From JBCBWG01 sp038523925 (GTDB lineage: Bacteria > Pseudomonadota > Alphaproteobacteria > Rhizobiales > Hyphomicrobiaceae), in contig JBCBIY010000006.1 of the NCBI GenBank assembly GCA_038523925.1, forward strand, positions 1 to 64,000: a stretch of 64,000 nucleotides of DNA, given 5' to 3'. This document shows, piece after piece, positions 43,418 through 53,700 of this stretch. The notes under the pieces were generated by a model that was not told the DNA's origin, ran no database searches, and saw only the letters and a program-made list of their open reading frames with translations. Numbering within the stretch: the first letter of the stretch is position 1; every line of letters starts with the position of its first letter. Made by a program: the position numbers and the translations under genes.

Positions 43418-44356
43418 TCAGGTCTCCTCGGCGGCTTGGCGGATGCGCCGGGCACGAGCTTCGGCAAGGCGGTTGTAGGCGAACATGACGAGCGTCAGGA
43501 CGAGCAGCAGGATCAGCAGGTAATTCGACATGGCGGCTGCAACGCCGAGTTCGCGGAACTCAGACGTCGTCCGCGCGATCCGAAGCGAGAGGATCTCCGT
43601 CGACAAGCCGGGCCCACCGTTGGTCATCACGAGGATGACTTCGAGGACCTTGAACGCATCGATCAGGCGCAGCAGGCCAGCGACGATCAGGACCGGCATC
43701 ATCAACGGCAGCTTGATGTGAAAGATCTTCTGCCACTCGCTCGCGCCGTCGATCTCTGCGGCCTCCAGGGCGGACTTTGGCAGCGACTGGAGCGCTGCAA
43801 GCGACAGGATAAATATGAAGGGCGTCCATTGCCATACGTCAGCGATGATGACGGAGGCGAGTGACCAGTCGGGGTCCGACAGCCACGGGATCGGCGCGAG
43901 GCCGAGGTCTTTGAGTGTGCGGTTAAACAGACCGACGCTTGGGTGATACATATACCGCCACATCAGGCCGACGACGATCGGCGCGATCATCATCGGCAGA
44001 ATGAAGACGGTGCGGAGGACCGACATGCCGCGCAGGTTGCGGTCGAGGAGCAGCGCGAGGCCGACGCCGACGACCATCTCAAGCCCGACGACGACAAACG
44101 CGAACGTGAGCGTGACGCCGAACGACTCGCGGAAGTTCGGGTCGTCCAGGAGATTGATGTAATTGCGAAGCCCGACCCACTCGGCTTCGTGGATGCGCTG
44201 GCTCGGGTTCCAGTCGAGGAAGCTCGCGTAGACCATGTACCCGATCGGGTACAGAAGCGCGACGCCCAGGACGAGGACCGCCGGTGCGAGGAACAAGTAG
44301 GGCGTCAGGGCACTGGCGTTGGCGCGCTGCAAGGGTCTGCCGTCCAGCTCGGACAC
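43418..44356 (-). CDS. Sugar ABC transporter permease (MalF/UgpA-like)
   Basis: 312 residues from the GTG at 44356, six TM helices (first at about 18-40: LFLAPAVLVLGVALLYP). The EAA loop reads EAAEIDGASEWQKIFHIKLP. It follows the binding-protein gene after 162 bases that include a large stem-loop. Partner of the MalG-like permease. Confidence 0.93.
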   Translation of the reverse strand: MSELDGRPLQRANASALTPYLFLAPAVLVLGVALLYPIGYMVYASFLDWNPSQRIHEAEWVGLRNYINLLDDPNFRESFGVTLTFAFVVVGLEMVVGVGLALLLDRNLRGMSVLRTVFILPMMIAPIVVGLMWRYMYHPSVGLFNRTLKDLGLAPIPWLSDPDWSLASVIIADVWQWTPFIFILSLAALQSLPKSALEAAEIDGASEWQKIFHIKLPLMMPVLIVAGLLRLIDAFKVLEVILVMTNGGPGLSTEILSLRIARTTSEFRELGVAAAMSNYLLILLLVLTLVMFAYNRLAEARARRIRQAAEET

Positions 44357-44468
44357 AGTCGGGTTGCCGGAGGCCGGCCAGGCTGTGTCGTGGGAAAGTC
44401 GGGTGTCGGTGTGTTTGGTGCCCGGCGCGGCTTGATCGGCGCTGCGCCGGGACCAGTCGTTATCTCAG

Positions 44469-44508
44469 CCGGGGCACGCGACGCTTGGTCAAGCGAGGCA
44501 CGCCCCGG
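44469..44508 (-). promoter_or_regulatory. Stem-loop between binding-protein and permease genes
   Basis: CCGGGGC and GCCCCGG (44469-44475, 44502-44508) enclose an inner hairpin CGCTT-GGTC-AAGCG, 11 bases downstream of the binding-protein stop. No T-run follows. As in other sugar ABC operons, it likely protects the binding-protein mRNA 3' end. Confidence 0.55.
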
Positions 44509-44518
44509 TCGGCGGAAG

Positions 44519-45850
44519 CTACTGCTTCCAGGTGTCGTAACCGGCGTCGGTCATGATCTTCTTTGTGCGCTCAGCAACGATATCGAGCGCTTCCTTGACC
44601 GACATTTCACCGGTCATGGCCTTGTTCAGCGTCGTGCCGAGTTCAGAGTTGATCTTGCCCCACGGCGGGATGATCGGGCGCCAGTCCGGATCGGCGTTCT
44701 TGAGCGCTTCACCGAAGACGGCGAGGTGCGGGAACTTCTTGTTGAGTTCCGGATCGGCGTGCGTCGAGAACCGCGAGGGGTTGCCGCCCTGTTCCGCGAT
44801 CAGGCGGTCGCCCTTCTTGGACGTCAGCCACTGCAACAGCAGGAAAGCTGCTTCCTTGTTCTGCGAGTTCTTCGGGATGGCGATGCCGAAGCCGCCCGTC
44901 TGCGATGCCGCGCGCACACCCTTCGGATGCGGTGCCCAGCCGACCTTGTCGACAACCTTCGACTTCTCAGGGTTGTTGACCTCACCGGCCGTCACCGTCG
45001 AGTCCAGGTACATGGCAGCCTTGCCTTGCAGGAAGGCGTTCTTGGCTTCCGCAAATCCAAACGACGTGCCGCCTTCAGGGCCGCACTCAAGGATCTTCTT
45101 GAGAGCTTCACCGGCCTTGACGCCCGCTTCGTTGTTGACGACCGGGTTCCAGTTGTCGTCGAGGACCTTGCCGCCCATTGGCGCGAGGTGAAGCAGGAAG
45201 GCGTGGCTTGTCTGGTGGCCTGTCTTGCCGCGCGATGCGAGGCCGCCCATGCCTGGCTCAAGCTTCGGAATTTCGCAGGCGAGCTTCAGCAGCTCCTCGT
45301 AGGTTTCCGGCACCTTGAGGTTGTGCTTCTCGAAGATGTCCTTGCGGTAGCCGAGGACGGAGGTCTCGGACCCGAACGGCACGCCGAAGAACGATCCGGT
45401 CGGGCCTGGCAGATAGCCCTTCTTGCCGCCAGCGACGCCGATGTTCTGGACATAGCCGTCAATCAGGTCCTGCGGGTCGTAGTTCGGGTCGGCAAGCTTC
45501 GGGTTCATGAAGAACCGGGCAAGCGGCTCGATCTGGTCGGCGTAGACGTAGTCAGCTTTTGAGAAGACGACGTAGCCGATCAGGTCGTAATCGCTCTTGT
45601 TCTTGGTCAGTTCGAGCGACTGCTTCTCGCGCATGGCGAGATACTGAAGCTGGTCGACCTCAACGCGGATGCCGGTTTCTTTGGTAAACTGCGGCAGGAC
45701 CTTCATCACGGCGTTGTAGTGCGGGTGTGCCGGGAACATCGCGACGATGGTCTGGCCCTTATACGGCGCGTATGGATCGGCGATGGCGCCGCTCGCATAC
45801 ATCAGAGCGCCGGCCGCGCAGGCCGCCGCTGTCCCGATATACTTCCTCAT
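44519..45850 (-). CDS. Sugar ABC transporter substrate-binding protein (family 1)
   Basis: 443 residues. A Sec signal peptide (about 1-24, cleavage near ASGAIA) is followed by the family 1 binding-protein fold with ETGIRVEVDQL at the N-lobe and a C-lobe with SKKGDRLIAEQGGNPSR. CUT1-type proteins bind oligosaccharides, polyols or glycerol phosphate. GGAGAAGGAA precedes the ATG. The gene lies between the ATPase and the permeases. Confidence 0.92.
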   Translation of the reverse strand: MRKYIGTAAACAAGALMYASGAIADPYAPYKGQTIVAMFPAHPHYNAVMKVLPQFTKETGIRVEVDQLQYLAMREKQSLELTKNKSDYDLIGYVVFSKADYVYADQIEPLARFFMNPKLADPNYDPQDLIDGYVQNIGVAGGKKGYLPGPTGSFFGVPFGSETSVLGYRKDIFEKHNLKVPETYEELLKLACEIPKLEPGMGGLASRGKTGHQTSHAFLLHLAPMGGKVLDDNWNPVVNNEAGVKAGEALKKILECGPEGGTSFGFAEAKNAFLQGKAAMYLDSTVTAGEVNNPEKSKVVDKVGWAPHPKGVRAASQTGGFGIAIPKNSQNKEAAFLLLQWLTSKKGDRLIAEQGGNPSRFSTHADPELNKKFPHLAVFGEALKNADPDWRPIIPPWGKINSELGTTLNKAMTGEMSVKEALDIVAERTKKIMTDAGYDTWKQ

Positions 45851-45905
45851 AGAGTTCCTTCTCCCTGGGTTTGGATCGCACTCATTCGACGCCAGGCCAC
45901 GAGGC

Positions 45906-46988
45906 CTAGAGCCGGACGCCGCTTTCCTTGTCGAAAACCATGATCGCGTCCGGTTCGATGCCGAACGTCATTGTGTTGTTTGACGGAATGGGGGCCGCGC
46001 TGTCGGCCTCCACGAGCACTTCGGCTTCGCCACAGCGGGTGACGAGTACGGAATGGGCGCCCAGGTATTCCGAGACGACTACGCGCAGCTCAATCGGCGC
46101 GCCGACGATCGGGTCTTGTGTGAATGACGAGGGGCGGACTCCAATCGTAATGTCGCGGTTGTTGTGGCCGTCGAGACGTTTGGCCGTCGCGCCGTTGAGC
46201 GGAAGCTGGAAGCCTTCGCCGACCGCGTGAAGCGCGTCGTTGTCGCGGTCGAGGCGGGCATCGAGAAAGTTCATCGTCGGGCTGCCGATGAAGCCCGCGA
46301 CAAAGCGGTTTGCCGGCGACTTGAACAGCTCTTCCGGCGTGCCCTGCTGCTGGATTTGGCCGTCCGACATCACGACGATCCGGTCACCGAGCGTCATGGC
46401 TTCGATCTGGTCGTGCGTGACGTAGATCATGTTCTTGTCGAGCCGCCCGCGCATTTCGGCAAGCTCCGTACGCATCTTCATGCGCAGCTTTGCGTCCAAG
46501 TTCGAGAGCGGCTCGTCGAACAGAAACGTCGAGGCATCGCGGACAAGCGCGCGGCCCATCGCGACGCGCTGGCGCTGGCCGCCAGACAGTTCGCCGGGCT
46601 TGCGATTAAGCAGGTGGCCGATGTTGAGCATGTCGGCGACGGTGCGGACTTTCGTGTCGATCTCTGCGCGATTGACCCGCTTAAGTCGCAGCGAGAACGA
46701 CATGTTCTTCGCGATGTTCATGTGCGGATAGAGTGCGTAATCCTGGAACACCATCGCGATGTCGCGGTCTTTCGGTGCGCGACCACTGATCGGTTGTTCG
46801 TCGAAAAAGATCTCGCCCTCAGTAATCGCCTCGAGGCCCGCGATCATGCGCAGCGTCGTCGATTTTCCGCAGCCGGAGGGGCCAACAAGGACGGTGAATT
46901 CCTTGTCTTCAAACGTCGCATTAATCCCTGAGAGCACTTCGACGTTGCCGTAGTGCTTGCCCAGTCCGTCGAGCCGGATCTGCGGCAC
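45906..46988 (-). CDS. Sugar ABC transporter ATP-binding protein (UgpC/MalK-like)
   Basis: 360 residues from GTG 46988, with GGAGGAA upstream. Walker A GPSGCGKST, Q-loop MVFQDYALYPHM, signature LSGGQRQRVAMGRAL, Walker B FLFDEPLSNLD and a C-terminal TOBE domain with GVRPSSF. It leads the operon; the divergent regulator lies upstream and an operator-like palindrome is 43 bases before this start. Confidence 0.95.
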   Translation of the reverse strand: MPQIRLDGLGKHYGNVEVLSGINATFEDKEFTVLVGPSGCGKSTTLRMIAGLEAITEGEIFFDEQPISGRAPKDRDIAMVFQDYALYPHMNIAKNMSFSLRLKRVNRAEIDTKVRTVADMLNIGHLLNRKPGELSGGQRQRVAMGRALVRDASTFLFDEPLSNLDAKLRMKMRTELAEMRGRLDKNMIYVTHDQIEAMTLGDRIVVMSDGQIQQQGTPEELFKSPANRFVAGFIGSPTMNFLDARLDRDNDALHAVGEGFQLPLNGATAKRLDGHNNRDITIGVRPSSFTQDPIVGAPIELRVVVSEYLGAHSVLVTRCGEAEVLVEADSAAPIPSNNTMTFGIEPDAIMVFDKESGVRL

Positions 46989-47030
46989 GAACGTTCCTCC
47001 GGTTCGCGCTCTAACGGCGCGTCGTTATTG

Positions 47031-47044
47031 TGATATCGGTAACA
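47031..47044. promoter_or_regulatory. GntR/LacI-type operator candidate
   Basis: TGATATCGGTAACA matches 12 of 14 bases of the gluconate-repressor-like palindrome TGTTACCGGTAACA, centred on CG as expected for a LacI-family site. It lies between the divergent ABC operon and the LacI-family gene whose downstream neighbour is a gluconolactonase, so it is a plausible site for that regulator. Confidence 0.5.
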
Positions 47045-47180
47045 AGACGATGGTTCGGATGCAAGCGCGGCTAGGGACGCGGCTTGCAACAGCGTTATCG
47101 GCGTGGCTCCCTTGTACGAGCGCCATTCGTTGTCCGATATGCAGCCGGCCCACAACAGCGCGCAGCCGCGGACAAACACT

Positions 47181-48260
47181 ATGCCGGATCTGGACGAAAA
47201 CAAGCGCGCCGAGATGCTCGCCGAAGTTCGACGGCGGCAGGCGCGTGGCCGGCGTCCGCGCATGGAGGACGTGGCGCGCCTCGCGCAGGTCTCGCCGATG
47301 ACCGTCTCGCGCGCGCTCAACGCAAGCTCGCCCGTCGCCGCGGAAACGCGCCGTCGCGTACTCGAAGTTGTCGACGAGATCGGCTACGTCCCGGACCAAA
47401 TCGCGAGCGGGCTCTCTTCTCAACGGTCGGGGTTCGTCGCGATCCTCGTGCCGTCGCTGAACAATCCGCACTTTGGCGACACGCTCGGCGCCTTATCTGC
47501 GCGTCTGTCCGAAGCCGGGCTGCAGGTTCTGATTGGACACACAGACTATAAGCCCGACGGCGAAGAAAAGCTGATCGAGACGATGCTGGGGCGCAGGCCC
47601 GAAGTGATCGTGCTGACCTACGATGGCCATACGGACCGCTCATGCGCGCTGCTCGATACTGCCGGCATCCCGGTGATCGAGATTTGGGAGACGCCGCGCG
47701 AGCCGCTTGGGCACGTCGTCGGGTTCTCGAATTTCGAGGCCGCACGTGGTCTGACCGCGGCCATGGTCGAGAAGGGATACAAGCGGCTCTGCTTCGTCGG
47801 AGAGCGCGTCGATGAGGGCACGCGTGGGAGCGAACGCCGCGCGGGATTTCAGGCCGCACTGCAAGCCGCAGGGCTGGACTGTGAGCGGTGTCTGTCGGGC
47901 GCGCCGCCCCCGATTACGATGACTGACGGCGCGCGCTCGCTTCCTCAGATCCTGGAGCGCTGGCCCGATACTGATGCAATCGTTGCCGTCAGTGACCCCT
48001 GCGCGTTTGGACTGATGACCGAATGCCAAAGGCGCGGGATCAGCGTGCCGGACCAAATCGCAATTGCGGGCTTTGGCGACTTCGAGGTCTCGCGTCTCGC
48101 CGAGCCGGGGCTGACGACCGTCGGCGTTGATGCAAGCGCGATCGGCTGGCGGACCGGCGACCTGATTGTCGAAATCCGCGATGCTGAGCAAGCCGGCGAT
48201 GCGCTGCCGCCGCAGACGGTCATCGTACCGGCGAACCCGCTCATGCGGCGCAGCGCTTAA
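47181..48260 (+). CDS. LacI-family transcriptional regulator (GntR-like)
   Basis: 359 residues from the ATG at 47181; ATG 47139 and a GTG at 47103 are in frame upstream, and none has a clear Shine-Dalgarno. HTH MEDVARLAQVSPMTVSRALN, hinge and core with ILVPSLNNPHFGDTLGAL, the order of gluconate repressors. It probably controls the divergent sugar ABC operon and the gluconolactonase gene that follows. The effector is a sugar acid or lactone by context. Confidence 0.9.
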   Translation: MPDLDENKRAEMLAEVRRRQARGRRPRMEDVARLAQVSPMTVSRALNASSPVAAETRRRVLEVVDEIGYVPDQIASGLSSQRSGFVAILVPSLNNPHFGDTLGALSARLSEAGLQVLIGHTDYKPDGEEKLIETMLGRRPEVIVLTYDGHTDRSCALLDTAGIPVIEIWETPREPLGHVVGFSNFEAARGLTAAMVEKGYKRLCFVGERVDEGTRGSERRAGFQAALQAAGLDCERCLSGAPPPITMTDGARSLPQILERWPDTDAIVAVSDPCAFGLMTECQRRGISVPDQIAIAGFGDFEVSRLAEPGLTTVGVDASAIGWRTGDLIVEIRDAEQAGDALPPQTVIVPANPLMRRSA

Positions 48261-48361
48261 GCCAGGCAGCCACCGCCCCTCCTTGTCGTGCGAACCGCGC
48301 GTGGCTTATGACAGCGGCGCTTGTCGCAACCATGCCGGTCATGCCGAGGGAGCCGCGGTCC

Positions 48362-49264
48362 ATGTCATTCTTTGTCGCTGAAGATCCGGTCTTCAACACG
48401 TTCGTCCTCGGCAATGCGCCCGTGAAGCAGATCGCGACGGGCTTCGACTGGGTCGAAGGCCCGGTCTGGTTTGGCGATGCCGGCTGCCTCTTGTTTTCCG
48501 ACATCCCGAACAACCGCATCATGCGCTGGACGCCAGGTTCCGGCACGACGATCTACCGCGAACCAGCGAACTATACGAACGGGCACACCCGCGACCGTCA
48601 GGGCCGGTTGATCTCGTGCGAACACGGCGAGCGACGCGTGACGCGTACAGAGCACGACGGGTCGGTCACCGTCATCGCGGATCGCTATGAGGGCAAGCGG
48701 CTCAACTCACCGAACGATGTCGTGGTGAAGTCGGATGGCACCATCTGGTTTAGCGATCCGCACTACGGGATCATGACCGACTACGAAGGCTACAAGTCAG
48801 AGCAGGAGCAGGACTGCCGCGTCTATTGCGTTGATCTTGACGCGGGCACCATGACGGCGGTCGTCAGCGACCTCGATTGCCCGAACGGCCTTGCGTTCTC
48901 GCCTGATGAATCGATGCTCTACGTCGCCGACACCGGCAAGATCTTCGATGCCAATGCCAATCAGCGCATTTGCAAGTACGAAGTTGGCGCAGGCAACACG
49001 CTGGGCGGTGGCGCGGACTTTCATAAGATCGACAACGGCATCGCCGACGGCATTCGCTTCGACAGCGACGGCAACCTCTGGTCGTCCGCCGCTGACGGCG
49101 TCCACTGCATCGCGCCCGATGGCAGGCGCTTGGGCAGGATTCTGGTGCCGGAACTCGTCTCAAATCTTTGCTTCGGCGGCCGGGCGAAGCATCAGCTTTT
49201 CATGACCGCAACGACGAGCGTTTACATGATCACGCTCAATCGCTCGGGCGTTCAGCGCCCGTGA
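48362..49264 (+). CDS. SMP-30/gluconolactonase family protein
   Basis: 300 residues, six-bladed beta-propeller. The metal-ligating Glu in DWVEGPVWF, Asn/Asp in LNSPNDVVVKSDG and NGLAFSPDESMLYVADTG, and DGIRFDSDGNLW match lactonases that open sugar 1,4- or 1,5-lactones. ATG at 48362 with GAGGGAG upstream; a GTG-free longer frame to 48308 is ignored. No signal peptide. It follows the LacI gene and precedes the CMD gene, so the block may process an oxidised sugar. Confidence 0.92.
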   Translation: MSFFVAEDPVFNTFVLGNAPVKQIATGFDWVEGPVWFGDAGCLLFSDIPNNRIMRWTPGSGTTIYREPANYTNGHTRDRQGRLISCEHGERRVTRTEHDGSVTVIADRYEGKRLNSPNDVVVKSDGTIWFSDPHYGIMTDYEGYKSEQEQDCRVYCVDLDAGTMTAVVSDLDCPNGLAFSPDESMLYVADTGKIFDANANQRICKYEVGAGNTLGGGADFHKIDNGIADGIRFDSDGNLWSSAADGVHCIAPDGRRLGRILVPELVSNLCFGGRAKHQLFMTATTSVYMITLNRSGVQRP

Positions 49265-49303
49265 CGGCCGCAGCCGTCGCAATCAACACCAAGGAGACGC
49301 CGG

Positions 49304-49684
49304 ATGCAGTTGGACCTGTTCGAGAAGGGCCTCGCCAAGCGCAAGGCGGTACTGGGTGCCGAGTACGTCGAACGCAATCTCGCGAATGCCGACGACTTCT
49401 CGCGCGACTTTCAGGAGGCCATGACGGCGTGGGCCTGGGGCTTTGGCTGGGGCGACGAGACCATCGACATGAAGACGCGGTCGATGATGAACCTCGCGAT
49501 GATCGGCGCGCTGGGCAAAATGCAGGAGTGGGAATTGCATTGCCGCGGGGCGCTCACCAACGGTGTGACCAAGGACGAGATCAAAGCGATCCTGCACGTA
49601 ATCGCGATTTACGCCGGCGTGCCGCAGGCACTTGAGTGCTTCCGATCTGCGCGGAAGGTGCTCGAAGAAGCAGGCGAACTCTAA
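49304..49684 (+). CDS. Carboxymuconolactone decarboxylase family protein
   Basis: 126 residues, the usual CMD length. KTRSMMNLAMIGALGKMQEW and LHCRGALTNGVTKDEIKAIL form the core helices. There is no CxxC, so it is not an AhpD-type peroxiredoxin partner. In PcaC the fold decarboxylates gamma-carboxymuconolactone, but many members have other roles. It follows the lactonase by 39 bases. Its stop overlaps that of the opposite esterase gene. Confidence 0.88.
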   Translation: MQLDLFEKGLAKRKAVLGAEYVERNLANADDFSRDFQEAMTAWAWGFGWGDETIDMKTRSMMNLAMIGALGKMQEWELHCRGALTNGVTKDEIKAILHVIAIYAGVPQALECFRSARKVLEEAGEL

Positions 49685-50652
49685 GCGGCCTCAGAGACAA
49701 GCTGCCGGCCGAGAAACGTGCCGGCGGCCTTGAGCGTGTCTTCGACGGACGGGATCAATTTCCCCATCCGCAGGAAGCCGTGAATGGTGCCGGTGACGCA
49801 GAAGTATTGCGTCTCGATCCCGGCTGCGATCAGGCGCTCTGCAAACGCTTCGCCCTCATCGCGTAGCGGGTCGAGGCCTGCGGTTAGAACAAAGGCCGGC
49901 GGCAGACCGGATAGGTCTGGATCGAGCATCGGCGACAGGCGGAGATCGCGCAGCAGCTCGGGTGTTCGGCTGGGCCCGAGGAAATGACCCCAAAAGTAGT
50001 CGAGCACGTCAGTGGAGATCGGCGGCGTGCGTGCGAACTCGGCTTCGGACGCATAGGTTTTTGAGAGATCGCAAACCGGATAGAGCAGGCCCTGGGCTTT
50101 GAGTGCGATGTCTTTTGAACGCGCATGACGTGCAACCGCGATCGAAAGCGATGCGCCCGCGCTATCGCCGGCAACTGCAAGCCGCGGCGTGTCGGCGCCA
50201 ATCTCGCGCGCGTTCGCGATCAGCCAATCAAAGGCTGCAATCGCATCGTCGAATGCTGCCGGAAACGGATGCTCTGGCGCGAGGCGGTAGTCGACGGCCA
50301 TAAGCTTCGCGCCGGAGTGATGCGCGAGCGCGCGGGCAATCGTGTCGTGCGTGTCGAGATCGCCGATCACAAAGCCGCCGCCGTGGAAGAACAGCGTCAG
50401 CGGCCGCGGGCCGGCAGCTTCGGGCACCGGATCGTAGAGCCGCACCTTCAGGTCGCCGCCGGGGCCAGGGATCGTGCGATCGGAAACATGCGCGACCGGG
50501 ATTGGCGCCAGGTCGCCGACTTCACCGGCGCGGTGCATCTGCGCGCGCGCTTCGTCCGGCGTGAACGCGCTATAGGGCGGCGCATCACTGGCCGCGATCG
50601 CCGCCAGAACACGCGCCGTCGGCGGGTCCGGGCGATAGGTGAGCTTCGGCAT
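49681..50652 (-). CDS. Alpha/beta hydrolase (HSL/lipase GDXG family)
   Basis: 323 residues from ATG 50652 (GAGGT upstream). HGGGFVIGD is the oxyanion-hole motif, GDSAGAS the nucleophile (Ser), then DPLRDEG (Asp) and THGF-like IHGFLRMG (His). A cytoplasmic ester hydrolase of the hormone-sensitive lipase family. Convergent with the CMD gene; divergent from polA. Confidence 0.9.
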   Translation of the reverse strand: MPKLTYRPDPPTARVLAAIAASDAPPYSAFTPDEARAQMHRAGEVGDLAPIPVAHVSDRTIPGPGGDLKVRLYDPVPEAAGPRPLTLFFHGGGFVIGDLDTHDTIARALAHHSGAKLMAVDYRLAPEHPFPAAFDDAIAAFDWLIANAREIGADTPRLAVAGDSAGASLSIAVARHARSKDIALKAQGLLYPVCDLSKTYASEAEFARTPPISTDVLDYFWGHFLGPSRTPELLRDLRLSPMLDPDLSGLPPAFVLTAGLDPLRDEGEAFAERLIAAGIETQYFCVTGTIHGFLRMGKLIPSVEDTLKAAGTFLGRQLVSEAA

Positions 50653-50714
50653 AAGACCTCGCAACCGGCGGTTTCAGGTGGGATCGGATGTCAGCCGCCC
50701 TTATAGTAGCGGCC

Positions 50715-53700
50715 ATGACCACGACCAGCAAAACGCCGGCGCGCAAGACTGCGAAGAAGAAGCCAGCCGACGCGCGCCCCAACCGCAACTCCGTGCCGGA
50801 TGGCGATCCCGTACCGGTTGAAAAGGGCAGCCACGTCTACCTCGTCGATGGCTCGGCCTACATCTTCCGCGCATTTCACGCTCTGCCGCCACTCACGCGT
50901 CCATCGGACGGTCTGCCGGTCGGGGCGGTGCACGGCTTCTGCGCGATGCTTTGGAAGCTGCTGGATGAATCCAAGCTCGCTGACCGGCCGACGCACCTCG
51001 CGGTCATCTTTGATCATTCCGCCGAAACATTCCGCAACGACATCTATGCCGAGTACAAGGCAAACCGGCCGGACCCGCCGGAGGAACTGGTGCCGCAGTT
51101 CCCACTTATCCGCGACGCGGTGAAGGCGTTCAACGTTGCATGCATCGAGCAGGCAGGCTTTGAGGCCGACGACTTGATCGCGACCTACGCGCGTGAAGCC
51201 GATCGCGCCGGCGCGGACGTCACGATCGTCTCGTCGGACAAAGACCTAATGCAACTCGTCACGCCGGGCATAAAAATGCTCGACGGCATGAAGAACGTCA
51301 TCATCGGCGAAGACGAAGTCTTCGCGAAGTTCGGCGTTGAGCCCGGCCGCGTGATCGATGTGCAGGCACTTGCCGGCGACTCGACAGACAACGTGCCCGG
51401 CGTTCCGGGCATTGGCATTAAGACGGCCGCGCAGCTTATCCAGGAGTACGGCGACCTCGAGGGCCTGCTTGGCCGCGCCGAAGAGATCAAGCAGCCGAAG
51501 CGCCGCGAAAAGCTCATCGAGTTCGCCAATCAGGCGCGGGTGTCGCGCGAACTCGTGACGCTGAAAGATGATGTCGCCGTCGAGATCGATCTGCCCCGCG
51601 CTGGCGTGCAAGACCCGGTTTCCGAGACGCTGCTCGGGTTCCTGCAAGAGATGGAGTTCAACACTCTGACGCGGCGCATTGCTGATGCCATGGGCGTCGA
51701 GCCGCCGGACCGGCTGGAGAAATCTGTTGGGGCAAGCCTGAAGCAGGAGGCAACTGCGCCGGCCGGAACCGACAGTGGCAAAGGCACGACCGGCGGTGCC
51801 GGCAGTGCCCAAGGTGCGGTGCAGGCGCTGGCGGCGAAAGCCACCGCCGTGGCGATTGATCGTGCGGCGTATGAGACGGTGACAACGCTGGATGCGCTTA
51901 AGCCTTGGCTCGATGAAGCCCGCGAGGCCCGCCGTTTCGCGTTCGATACTGAGACGTCCAGCCTTGATGCCATGCGCGCCGATCTCGTTGGGTTCTCTCT
52001 CGCGACGACGCCGGGCCGCGCCTGCTACGTGCCGGTCGGCCATACCGCAAGCGACGGCGGGCTCGACTTCGGCGATGGCGCGGGCCTCGAGCAGATGGAC
52101 ATCCGCACAGCGCTCGATGCGCTGAAGCCGCTGCTGGAAGACCGCGCAATCCTGAAGATCGGCCAGAACATCAAGTACGACGCGCTTGTGTTGCGCCGCT
52201 ACGGCGTGAAGCTCGTCTCGTTCGACGACACGATGCTGTTGTCGTACGCGCTTGATGGTGGCCGCGGCGGACACGGCATGGATGATCTCGCGACCCGGCA
52301 CCTCGGTCACACCTGCGTGCCGTTCAAACAGGTGATCGCGCATGCGCCTGGCAAGAAGATCGCCGACAAGACGTTTGCCGGCGTGCCGATCGACAAGGCG
52401 ACCGAGTATGCGGCGGAAGATGCTGACGTCACGCTGCGACTCTGGATGATGCTGAAGCCGCGGCTTGCATCAGAGCGCATGGCGACGGTCTACGAGACGC
52501 TTGAACGCCCGTTGGTCGACGTCATCGTCGATATGGAGCAGGCCGGCATCTCTGTTGACCGGACGATCCTTTCGCGGCTGTCCGGTACGTTTGCGCAGCG
52601 TGCAGCCGCGCTTGAAGACGAGATCTACGAACTTGCCGGCCAAAAGTTCAATCTCGGCTCGCCGAAACAGTTGGGCGAGTTGTTGTTCGACACGCTGAAG
52701 CTGCCGGGCGGCAAGAAGACCAAGACCGGCCAGTGGGAAACACGCGCCAGCCTGCTGGATGATCTCGCGAACAATCCAGAGCTTCCTGACGACGCGCGCA
52801 AGCTCGTCAATACGATGCTCGAATGGCGCCAGCTTACGAAGTTGCGGTCGACGTACACAGACGCGCTGCCGGGGCACATCAACGCTGATTCAGACCGCAT
52901 CCACACAAGCTACGCACTGGCATCGACGACGACCGGGCGGCTCGCATCGACTGACCCGAACCTGCAAAACATTCCGATCCGCACGTCAGAGGGCCGCGAA
53001 ATCCGAACGGCCTTTGTCGCGCGGAAGGGCCACAAGCTCATCTCGGCTGACTACAGCCAGATCGAGCTGCGCGTCCTCGCCCACATCGCAGACATCCCAC
53101 AACTCAAGCAGGCATTTGACGACGGCCTCGACATTCACGCGATGACGGCATCGGAGATGTTCGATGTGCCGGTGAAGGACATGCCGTCGGAAGTCCGTCG
53201 TCGCGCAAAAGCGATCAACTTCGGCATCATCTACGGCATCTCCGCGTTCGGCCTCGCCAATCAGCTCGGCATCAGCCGCGAGGAAGCCGGCGACTACATC
53301 CGGACGTACTTCGAGCGTTTCCCCGGCATCAAGGACTACATGGAGCGCACCAAGAAGTTCGCGAAGGACAACGGCTTCGTCGAGACGATCTTTGGCCGCC
53401 GCGTCCACTATCCGGAGATCAACACCAAGAACCCATCAGCGCGCGGCTTCTATGAGCGTGCCGCGATCAACGCTCCGATCCAGGGCTCGGCTGCCGATAT
53501 CATTCGCCGCGCGATGGTGCGCATGCCGCGTGCGCTCGACGATGCCGGTCTGGAAGACGTGCGCATGCTGCTGCAGGTTCACGACGAACTGATCTTCGAG
53601 GTGCCCGAGAAGTCCGTCAAAAAGACGCTCGGTATCGTCACGAAGGTTATGGAAGACGCGCCGCATCCGGCGCGCCAGTTGAGCGTGCCGCTGCAGGTGG

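Noticed and set aside
43943..45562. 539-codon plus-strand ORF opposite the sugar-binding protein gene
   Set aside because: Asp/Arg/Glu-rich antisense reading with no domain; the minus-strand binding protein is convincing.
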